Shown: positions 6,361-11,959 of the stretch, in pieces
Layout of the letters: every line of letters starts with the position of its first letter
How positions within the stretch are numbered: the first letter of the stretch is position 1
DNA from: an uncultured Eubacteriales bacterium
GTDB lineage: Bacteria; Bacillota; Clostridia; Lachnospirales; Bianqueaceae
Direction of reading: 5' to 3'
DNA length: 11,959 bases
Assembly: GCA_902782895.1 (NCBI GenBank)
Contig: CACZPA010000261.1
Span: forward strand, 1-11,959
Position numbers and translations under genes: made by a program
Notes under the pieces: model-generated
Told to the model about the DNA's origin: nothing
What the model saw: only the letters and a program-made list of their open reading frames with translations
Databases searched by the model: none

Positions 6361-7059
6361 TTACACAACCTGCTTCAATAATAGCTTTTGCAGCTCTTCC
6401 ACTGACCGGACGATCGCTTTGGGGTGGGCTGCCTGAAGCTCTTCCTCCGTGCCGTACCCGTAGCTGACCGCGACACAGTCGACACCGCAGGTCCGGGCAC
6501 CTTCCACATCATGGCTCTTGTCGCCGACCATTAGCAGGTCTGCGGCTGTGACCGGAAGTCTGTCCGCAGCCTGCATCGACCACAGCTCTCCTAGCGCCTG
6601 CCGGCTCAGCCGGGCAAGGACTTCCGTGATAACATCTTTTTTATCGGTCCGCGCTTCGCCCATCGTCGCTCCGACCACCGTTGTAAAATACCGGGCGATG
6701 TCAAAATGCTTCAGAATGATATTGACATAGTGTTCAGGCTTGGAAGACGCGACCGCAAGTATTAAACCGGCCTGTGTAAGGGCTTCCAGCATCTCCGGTA
6801 TACCCGGATACGGCCTGTTCTCGAAAATTCCGATCGTGGCATAGCGTTCGCGGTAGATCCGCACGGCCTCCTCTGCTTCTTCTTTCGTACAGCTAAGCTG
6901 CTGCGTAAACGACTGCAGGAGCGGCGGGCCGATAAAATACTGCAGCTTCGCGGGATCCGGCTCGGGTTTACCAAGCTTTTCCAGAGCGTACTGAACACAT
7001 TTAATGATGCCTTCGCCGGACTCCGTCAGCGTTCCGTCAAGATCAAATAAAATATACAT
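6361..7059 (-). CDS. HAD-superfamily phosphatase, phosphoglycolate-phosphatase-like (subfamily IA)
   Basis: A 232-residue cytoplasmic hydrolase of the haloacid dehalogenase superfamily. All four motifs are present: FDLDGTLT (5-12, nucleophile Asp6 and acid/base Asp8), ASSKPEH (104-110), Lys140/141 in TDKKD, and GDKSHD (179-184, metal ligands Asp180 and Asp184). The helical cap lies between residues 15 and 85, as in subfamily IA (Gph, beta-phosphoglucomutase). An extra segment of about 20 residues (150-170) sits between the motif III lysine and motif IV. The substrate is unknown; the last position in the GpsA-like/araB/GH4 cluster, 44 bases after GH4, suggests it removes phosphate from a sugar or glycolytic side product. 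The ribosome site (GGAAAG) is weaker and further away than in neighbouring genes, so expression may be low or coupled. No terminator is obvious after the stop. Confidence 0.88.
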   Translation of the reverse strand: MYILFDLDGTLTESGEGIIKCVQYALEKLGKPEPDPAKLQYFIGPPLLQSFTQQLSCTKEEAEEAVRIYRERYATIGIFENRPYPGIPEMLEALTQAGLILAVASSKPEHYVNIILKHFDIARYFTTVVGATMGEARTDKKDVITEVLARLSRQALGELWSMQAADRLPVTAADLLMVGDKSHDVEGARTCGVDCVAVSYGYGTEEELQAAHPKAIVRSVEELQKLLLKQVV

Positions 7060-7103
7060 AGGTTTTTTCTTTCCAGGTATTTTTTTCCGATCGGCGAAAT
7101 CCG

Positions 7104-8567
7104 TCAGTGGCGGCTGCCCTTCTTCGCTTCGGACAGTTCATCACCGGTTCGCTCCGCCACGCGGACCGCGCCGCGATAGCCTTCGTTGACTGGAAGGAGC
7201 GGACCGTGCGCGAAACGTTTCTTCGCCTCCGCGATGGCTTCTTTATACTGCGGCAGCCATTCCTCCTCCGCGATCAGCATTTCGTCGACCAACTGGAAGA
7301 TCTCCGGCGGATTGCAGACCGCTCCCGTGAGGGGATCCATCATCGCCGCCTGCCGGAGTAACGTGATATCCCCGTGCACCGCCGCTTCGACACTCAGTCT
7401 TTGCACCCAGGCGGACTGGCTGCAGACCGCCGCGCAGCCGAGCGGCAGATCGCCGACCTTCGGGACACTGATGCCGTTTCCATCCGCGTAACAAGGAACC
7501 TCCACGATGCACTCATCCGGCAGATTCGTGATCGTACCGTTATTCATCACATTAAAATGTCCGCGATATACCCGGCCTGTCTCCAGTGCTTCAATGATGT
7601 AGCTGCCATGTTCGCTGCTGCGGATTCCGTCATTATAATCCTTGGGCGGCTCCGCGAGGAACTTCGGATAATCCGTCTCAAACCAATTGCGGTTCTCACG
7701 GGTCTCGCGCAGATAGCCGCCGGTCTCTCCGTTGATCCAGCTGGACAGATCGATCCATTTTTCGATCTCATTCGGACGCTTCCGATACCAGGCGACGTAT
7801 TCGGACAGATGACCGTTCGATTCGGTGGAATAGTAGCCAAAACGGCGCAGCATATCGATGCGTACCTTCTCTGTATTCTTGAAAACCGGATGCTTCTCGA
7901 AGCCCTCGAGCAGCTTGTCCCGCATCTCCTTGCCCTTATATTTCACGGAAATATACCAGGTCTGGTGATTCAGACCCGCGCAGGTTACGTCAAGCTCATG
8001 TCGATCCTTCAGGCCCAGCACCTCGGCGATCTGGGATTCGCCGTGGATCTCACCGTGGCACAGCCCTATCGTCCGTACCCCGCCGTATTTAATACAGGCC
8101 CAGGTCAGCATGGCCATGGGATTGGAATAGTTGAGCAGCAAGGCGTTCGGCTCCGCCACTTCGCGGATATCCTTGCAGAAATCCAGCAACGCCGCGATGC
8201 CGCGCTGTCCGTACAGAATGCCGCCGATACAAAGCGTATCGCCGACGCACTGATCGACACCGTACTTCAGCGGGATATCAATATCCTTCTCAAAGGCTTC
8301 CAGCCCGCCGATCCGTACGCAGTTGACGATATAGCGCGCGCCCTTCAGGGCTTCCCGGCGATCCAGCGTCGCGAAGATCTTTGTCGGAATGCCGTTCGCG
8401 TCCAGGTCCCGCTGGCAGAGCCTTGTTACCCGGTCAAGGTTATCCTGATTGATGTCCGTGAAAGCCACTTCGATCCCGCGAAGCTCCGGGACATGCATAA
8501 TGTCGGTGAACAAAGTGCGCGCGAAGGTCAGACTGCCCGCGCCGATAATTGTCAGTTTAAAAGCCAT
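7104..8567 (-). CDS. Glycoside hydrolase family 4 enzyme, CHGE motif (candidate alpha-galacturonidase/alpha-glucuronidase)
   Basis: GH4 glycosidases use NAD+ and a divalent metal (usually Mn2+) and cleave by oxidation-elimination rather than simple hydrolysis. The 487-residue protein has the N-terminal Rossmann motif IGAGS (8-12), YSNPMAM (147-153), the metal-site Cys170 in GLCHGE and His201 in GLNHQTW, and TESNGHLSEY further on. The four residues at the metal cysteine separate GH4 specificities: CHSV goes with alpha-galactosidases, CHEV with alpha-glucosidases, CDMP and CNVP with phospho-glucosidases, and CHG-type motifs with a group that includes LplD alpha-galacturonidase. CHGE here therefore points to a uronic-acid alpha-glycoside, as inference. 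The start has AGGAGGGG five bases ahead. It is 19 bases after the ribulokinase-like gene, so they share a transcript. No signal peptide is visible, so the substrate must be imported. Confidence 0.93.
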   Translation of the reverse strand: MAFKLTIIGAGSLTFARTLFTDIMHVPELRGIEVAFTDINQDNLDRVTRLCQRDLDANGIPTKIFATLDRREALKGARYIVNCVRIGGLEAFEKDIDIPLKYGVDQCVGDTLCIGGILYGQRGIAALLDFCKDIREVAEPNALLLNYSNPMAMLTWACIKYGGVRTIGLCHGEIHGESQIAEVLGLKDRHELDVTCAGLNHQTWYISVKYKGKEMRDKLLEGFEKHPVFKNTEKVRIDMLRRFGYYSTESNGHLSEYVAWYRKRPNEIEKWIDLSSWINGETGGYLRETRENRNWFETDYPKFLAEPPKDYNDGIRSSEHGSYIIEALETGRVYRGHFNVMNNGTITNLPDECIVEVPCYADGNGISVPKVGDLPLGCAAVCSQSAWVQRLSVEAAVHGDITLLRQAAMMDPLTGAVCNPPEIFQLVDEMLIAEEEWLPQYKEAIAEAKKRFAHGPLLPVNEGYRGAVRVAERTGDELSEAKKGSRH

Positions 8568-8586
8568 CGTGACCCCTCCTGTTATA

Positions 8587-10272
8587 TTATTTCAGAAAAC
8601 CTGCTATGCCGCGCAGTCTTTTCATCAGATCCGTCTGCCGGCCGAAATGCTCGTGAAGTTCCCGATAGATGCCGAAAAGCTCGTCATAGACTGCCGTGTT
8701 CTCCGCGATCGGCTCAACTGTTGCGAGCAGCGGAGCTTTCATAGCCGCGGAAGCCTCCGTCAGGCTGTCATATCCGCCGTGGGATGATCCGGCGGCCGCG
8801 GCTCCGTACATCTCGGCTCCCAGCGCGGATCCGCTCGCCGCGTCCAGGATATGGACCGGCTGCCGTAGGACATCCGCGTAGATCTGCATCGCCATCTGAT
8901 TCTTGCGGCTGATGCCGCCCGTTATATAAATCTCCGTCACCGGCACACCGTTCGCGGCGAAATTCTCTGTGATCATGCGGGTTCCGTAGGCGGTCGCCTC
9001 GATCTCCGCGCGATAGATTTCCTCCGGCCGCGTGTGCAGCGTCAAACCCGCGATCAGGCCCGTCAGTCCTGCGTCGTTAAGGATCGAGCGGTTGCCGTTC
9101 AGCCAGTCCAGTGCCACAAGGCCGCTTTCACCGGGTTTTAGCCGTTCGGCTTTCTCCGTCAGAAGCTGGTGTGGTGTAATGCCGCGTAAGTCGGCCTCCT
9201 GTTGGTAAGCCGCGGGCAGCAGATTGTCCACAACCCATGCAAAACTGTCCCCGACGGCGCTCTGCCCCGCTTCATATCCATAGAAGCCCGGTATAAATCC
9301 GTCGACTGCCGTCCCGAAGGTCCCCGGGACCGCGGCTTTGCGGTCGGAGATCAGCATATGGCAGCTTGATGTCCCCATTGTGATCACCATCTGCCCTGCC
9401 CCGTTCAGGCCGGCCGCCGGAGCCGCGGCATGCGCGTCAATACCGGCCGCCGCGACAGGTGTCCCCGTAGCCAGGCCAAGCCTCTCCGCCGCCTCTCCGG
9501 TCAGTTCTCCCGCTTGGGAAAAAGCCGGCAGCACCTCCGGTATTTTTGTCCGCATCACGTCTGCGAGCGCGGGATCCGCCGCCGCATAGAAATCATGATC
9601 CGGCGCAGGAGCCATCCCACCGTGCAGATACTTATACCCGGCAGCCGTCGCGTTCAGACCTTTCCGGCCGCAGAGCTTCCGCACGATCCAGTCCCCGGCC
9701 TCCATGAAACAGTCCTCCGCTTCGACAACATCCGGTGCCTCCACCACGGTCTGCCAGATCTTAGGGACCGCCCACTCGCTGGAGATCCTGCTGCCGTAGT
9801 ATGGCAGCCAGAGCTCGCCGCGGTTCTGCGCGATCTCCGTCAGCCGGTTGGCATAAGCCGCTCCGGCGTGATGCTTCCACAATTTAGGCCAGGCATGCGG
9901 ATTCCCGGACCATCGCTCGTTCAAGCAGAGTGCTTCGCCGTCGCGATCCACAGGAAGTACCGTACTGCAGGTGAAATCCACACCGATCCCGACGATCTGC
10001 TCCGGACGAATATCCGCCGTCTGAACGGCTTTCCGCACGGCCTCCGTCATGCAGTCCACCCAGTCCCGCGGGTGCTGCAAAGCCCAGTCCGTTCCCGGCA
10101 GTGGCTTGTCGTCGCATCCGGATTCCGACAGCAAAGCACGGTCCATCACGCCATGTGGATATCCGGAAATTGCGGAACCAGCCGTGCTCCCGTCCCGTGT
10201 ATCGATCAGCACCGCACGGACCGAAAGTGTCCCGAAATCCAGTCCCAGTACATACCGGCGAGTTTTATCCAT
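8587..10272 (-). CDS. araB: L-ribulokinase-family FGGY carbohydrate kinase (AraB-like)
   Basis: ATP-dependent sugar kinase of 561 residues, the usual length of AraB, which turns L-ribulose into L-ribulose 5-phosphate. Visible traits are the N-terminal phosphate-binding GLDFGTLSVRA (10-20), GVDFTCSTVLPVD (97-109), the KLWKHHA segment (130-136) typical of AraB, the catalytic-base motif GIDAHAA (277-283, Asp279), MGTSSCHM (299-306), and the FGGY signature-like YITGGISRKNQMAMQIYADV (449-468). Ribulokinases accept several ketopentoses and polyols, so L-ribulose is the default, not a proof. No araA (isomerase) or araD (epimerase) is in the window, which leaves open another pentulose or a polyol. 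It follows the GpsA-like gene by 65 bases, and GH4 follows by 19. The ribosome site GAGG is moderate. Family confidence is high; substrate confidence is moderate. Confidence 0.92.
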   Translation of the reverse strand: MDKTRRYVLGLDFGTLSVRAVLIDTRDGSTAGSAISGYPHGVMDRALLSESGCDDKPLPGTDWALQHPRDWVDCMTEAVRKAVQTADIRPEQIVGIGVDFTCSTVLPVDRDGEALCLNERWSGNPHAWPKLWKHHAGAAYANRLTEIAQNRGELWLPYYGSRISSEWAVPKIWQTVVEAPDVVEAEDCFMEAGDWIVRKLCGRKGLNATAAGYKYLHGGMAPAPDHDFYAAADPALADVMRTKIPEVLPAFSQAGELTGEAAERLGLATGTPVAAAGIDAHAAAPAAGLNGAGQMVITMGTSSCHMLISDRKAAVPGTFGTAVDGFIPGFYGYEAGQSAVGDSFAWVVDNLLPAAYQQEADLRGITPHQLLTEKAERLKPGESGLVALDWLNGNRSILNDAGLTGLIAGLTLHTRPEEIYRAEIEATAYGTRMITENFAANGVPVTEIYITGGISRKNQMAMQIYADVLRQPVHILDAASGSALGAEMYGAAAAGSSHGGYDSLTEASAAMKAPLLATVEPIAENTAVYDELFGIYRELHEHFGRQTDLMKRLRGIAGFLK

Positions 10273-10302
10273 GGTTATGCGCCTCGTTTCAATTGATTGC
10301 TG

Positions 10303-10348
10303 CGGATTCTTCTACGTTTTTTCTTTACGGATTCTTCTTACGGATTCG
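10303..10348. repeat. Three short imperfect direct repeats between the GpsA-like and kinase genes
   Basis: On the plus strand CGGATTC occurs at 10303, 10328 and 10341; the first two copies extend to CGGATTCTTCT plus ACG or TACG. The third copy lies in the last codons of the GpsA-like gene, whose stop falls between the second and third copies. The element is probably a small tandem duplication; no function is evident. No promoter is seen in this 65-base gap. Confidence 0.55.
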
Positions 10349-11381
10349 TTCCGATCTCAAAAGCCGTCCACGGCACGTCGACCGGCTTTTTCTCGACGAC
10401 GATCTCGTAGATATGACGCAGCAGCGGGAAATCCTCCGCCCGCAGCTCGCCGCGCTCAATCTTCTTCTGCACGGCCCGCGCGGAGCGCTCTGTGATCACG
10501 ATGGATTCGAGCGTAATACCCTTAAGCTCTTCCATTGCCTGATCGAAGGTCAGGCCGCGGCCCAGAAGTGTCCCTATCTTACGCGTCCGGCCGCCGTAAA
10601 CGGTGACATACAGATCGCCGATTCCCAGCATCAGGCTCTCCTCACGCGCTCCCATGTAGTCGAGGAGCTTCTTCATCTCTTTGGCGCTCTGACCAAAGAT
10701 CGCCGCCTGCGAATTAAAATGCACAGCGCCGATTTTGCCGTCCCTGCGCTCAGCAAGTCCCACCGCCAGCGTCACGGCCAGCGCGTAGGCGTTTTTCATC
10801 GCGACAGAAGCCTCCACGCCGATCACATCGTCCGAAATGCTGACGTGATAATAATCCGTCTCAAAAAGCGAACGAATCCACGCGAGCAGCTCCAGATCCT
10901 TACCGCAGAAAGTCACTTCCGTGTCGTCATGATCCGCGAGTTCGTAGCTTGTGCACGGTCCGCCGACCGCGTTCAGCTTCAGCCCGCGGCAGCCTGATTT
11001 CTGCTCGAAAATCTCCGGATATACATGCAGATTGCCTTCTTCGTCGTCCTGCATGCCCTTGGTCACGGTCAGAATCGGCAGCTCGGGATCGACAACCTTC
11101 AGCACGTTTTCGCAGAACCAGTCGATACCGAAGGAGCTGCCCCCGCCGACCATCAGATCCGCTCCGCGCAGGGCATCCTCCATCTCTTCGAACTGATAAT
11201 ACCTGTAGCTTGCGTGCAGCTTGCGCTTCAGCGTCAGGTGCTCTCCCGTCTGCCGCGCGTGCTCGATAATCTCCCGATCCAGCGGTGTGCCGACAAGCCG
11301 CACCTCGTGACCGTTATCCGCCGCGGGGATACCGATCGCGCTTCCCATCATACCGGACCCGACAATCGTGATAATGCTCAT
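10338..11381 (-). CDS. GpsA-like NAD(P)-dependent glycerol-3-phosphate dehydrogenase family protein
   Basis: A 347-residue soluble dehydrogenase of the GpsA/6-phosphogluconate-dehydrogenase-like fold. It has the dinucleotide motif VGSGMMGSA (7-15), VTKGM (106-110, Lys108), AMKNAYAL (194-201, catalytic-type Lys196), and GIGDLYVTVYGGRTRKIG (253-270, Asp256), matching the order of GpsA. It departs from housekeeping GpsA in several places: the usual GPS(F/H)AEE stretch reads GGPCTSYELA (140-149), and the region after GIGDL differs from the normal GLGDLVLT-type sequence. The context (kinase, GH4, phosphatase) and these changes suggest a paralog acting on another polyol- or sugar-phosphate rather than glycerol 3-phosphate for lipids. 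The start has GGAGGAG five bases ahead. It is the first gene of the cluster, 70 bases after the Nudix gene and beyond a hairpin. Fold assignment is firm; the substrate is inference. Confidence 0.86.
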   Translation of the reverse strand: MSIITIVGSGMMGSAIGIPAADNGHEVRLVGTPLDREIIEHARQTGEHLTLKRKLHASYRYYQFEEMEDALRGADLMVGGGSSFGIDWFCENVLKVVDPELPILTVTKGMQDDEEGNLHVYPEIFEQKSGCRGLKLNAVGGPCTSYELADHDDTEVTFCGKDLELLAWIRSLFETDYYHVSISDDVIGVEASVAMKNAYALAVTLAVGLAERRDGKIGAVHFNSQAAIFGQSAKEMKKLLDYMGAREESLMLGIGDLYVTVYGGRTRKIGTLLGRGLTFDQAMEELKGITLESIVITERSARAVQKKIERGELRAEDFPLLRHIYEIVVEKKPVDVPWTAFEIGTNP

Positions 11382-11418
11382 AGAATCTCCTCCGCTCTAT
11401 AATATCTGTTCAAAATAT

Positions 11419-11445
11419 GGCCTGCCGGACGAATCCGCGCAGGCC
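11419..11445 (-). terminator. Hairpin after the Nudix gene, weak intrinsic terminator
   Basis: On the minus strand GGCCTGC plus CGGA pairs with TCCG plus GCAGGCC around a TTCG loop, with one bulged base. ATATTTTG follows, a poor T tract. It starts just after the Nudix stop codon and precedes the GpsA-like ribosome site. It may end part of the upstream transcript or protect a processed end; the next gene has no clear -35 box of its own. Confidence 0.5.
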
Positions 11446-11451
11446 TCCGGC

Positions 11452-11916
11452 TTACTCTGCCGGCTTCAGTTCTCTTGCTTCCAGTAAAGTGTCCCCCTGA
11501 TAGCGCAGCTTCAGGGAAAAAGGCTCCTGCCGCTCTGCCAGCAGCCGGAACATCTCTTTGTCGCCTTCCCACAGGTTCAGCTCGCTGATCCGGTCCTTTT
11601 CGACCCATTCCAGCACACCCTCATCACAAGGAACCGCTTCTCCGTGGAAACGGTCCGCCGTGTACAGGAAGATGATCTCCGGTGCCTGCGCGTCGCTGAT
11701 AAAGGTCAGAATCCCGCGGAAACTCCAGCGGTCGAGCGTGTATCCCGTCTCTTCCCGCACCTCACGGAGCAGGCATTCCTCCGGCGCCTCGCCCTCCAGG
11801 AAATGTCCGCCGACCCCGATCCATTTATCGCGGTTAACGTCATGTTTCTTGGAAACACGGTGCAGCATCAGATATTTCCCGTCTTTCTCGATATAACAAA
11901 GTGTGGTCTGCAGCAT
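11452..11916 (-). CDS. Nudix hydrolase, MutT/8-oxo-dGTP diphosphatase type
   Basis: A 154-residue cytoplasmic Nudix protein that cleaves a nucleoside diphosphate linked to another group. A complete Nudix box is visible at residues 37-59 in the pattern G-x5-E-x7-REUxEExGU (GHFLEGE, then REVREETGY), with the metal-binding glutamates at 55 and 56. The N-terminus (TTLCYIEKDGKYLMLHR) and the KWIGVGGH segment resemble the 8-oxo-dGTP diphosphatases often annotated in Bacillota. The box does not settle the substrate, so nucleotide pool cleaning is an inference. Start ATG at 11916 has GAGGG nine bases ahead. A hairpin after the stop separates it partly from the sugar cluster, and a functional link to that cluster is not evident. 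Confidence 0.92.
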   Translation of the reverse strand: MLQTTLCYIEKDGKYLMLHRVSKKHDVNRDKWIGVGGHFLEGEAPEECLLREVREETGYTLDRWSFRGILTFISDAQAPEIIFLYTADRFHGEAVPCDEGVLEWVEKDRISELNLWEGDKEMFRLLAERQEPFSLKLRYQGDTLLEARELKPAE

Positions 11917-11928
11917 TTGTTCTGTCCC

Positions 11929-11959
11929 TCATCGGTCACATGCCAGCCGTTCATAACCC
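11929..11959 (-). CDS. Possible C-terminal end of an upstream gene
   Basis: On the minus strand one frame reads GYERLACDR and stops at TGA (11931-11929), with the stop overlapping the ribosome site of the Nudix gene. This spacing is typical of tightly packed bacterial genes. Only about ten codons are in the window, so the protein cannot be identified and the call may be chance. Confidence 0.25.
   Translation of the reverse strand, partial: GYERLACDR

Noticed and set aside
7374..8744. Long open frame on the plus strand opposite the GH4 gene
   Set aside because: It is the antisense of a clearly conserved GH4 enzyme, has no recognisable motif, and such frames are common opposite GC-rich coding sequence.

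Overview
The window suggests a moderately GC-rich, low-GC-type-lineage Bacillota (Clostridia-like, possibly Lachnospiraceae). The reasons are strong GGAGG-type ribosome binding sites, sigma-A-like promoters, a classical tRNA-sensing T-box leader, a DUF1934/YwiB-family protein beside D-Ala-D-Ala ligase, and GTG/TTG starts. The genus cannot be fixed from the sequence. All genes except one are on the minus strand, so the window reads mostly right to left.

Left block (1-2113, minus): a promoter at about 2085-2113 drives ddl (D-alanine--D-alanine ligase, TTG start), then an overlapping DUF1934 gene, then a GTG-started membrane-anchored protein that runs off the left edge. Divergent from it is a single plus-strand gene, a 12-TM-type major facilitator transporter (2284-3651). 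It has its own promoter, a perfect palindrome inside the promoter spacer, and a long hairpin terminator at 3710-3770.

Middle block (3828-6331, minus): a stand-alone TrpB2-type tryptophan synthase beta chain (3828-5201) sits behind a full tryptophan T-box leader. The leader has a consensus promoter, a UGG specifier codon, a UGGC acceptor-end bulge matching the G discriminator of tRNA-Trp, and a terminator hairpin with a T run. No trpA is present. Upstream is a PyrE-like phosphoribosyltransferase-fold protein with a degenerate PRPP loop, transcribed from its own promoter.

Right block (6361-11959, minus): a closely spaced cluster, in transcription order a GpsA-like dehydrogenase, an L-ribulokinase-family FGGY kinase (AraB), a family 4 glycosidase (GH4) with a CHGE motif, and a HAD phosphatase. 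Upstream of it is a Nudix hydrolase followed by a hairpin. The cluster looks like a sugar or uronide catabolic unit: GH4 would release a sugar, the kinase would phosphorylate a pentulose or polyol, and the dehydrogenase and phosphatase would act on phosphorylated products. The combination recalls the Bacillus subtilis ara operon, which also carries a HAD phosphatase (AraL) and a polyol-phosphate dehydrogenase (AraM), but the proteins here are different types. No transporter, regulator, isomerase or epimerase for this pathway lies within the window.

No tRNA/rRNA gene, CRISPR array, insertion sequence or prophage was seen. The best candidates for something under-described are the GpsA-like/AraB/GH4/HAD cluster, the T-box-controlled orphan trpB2, and the PyrE-like protein with an altered PRPP loop.
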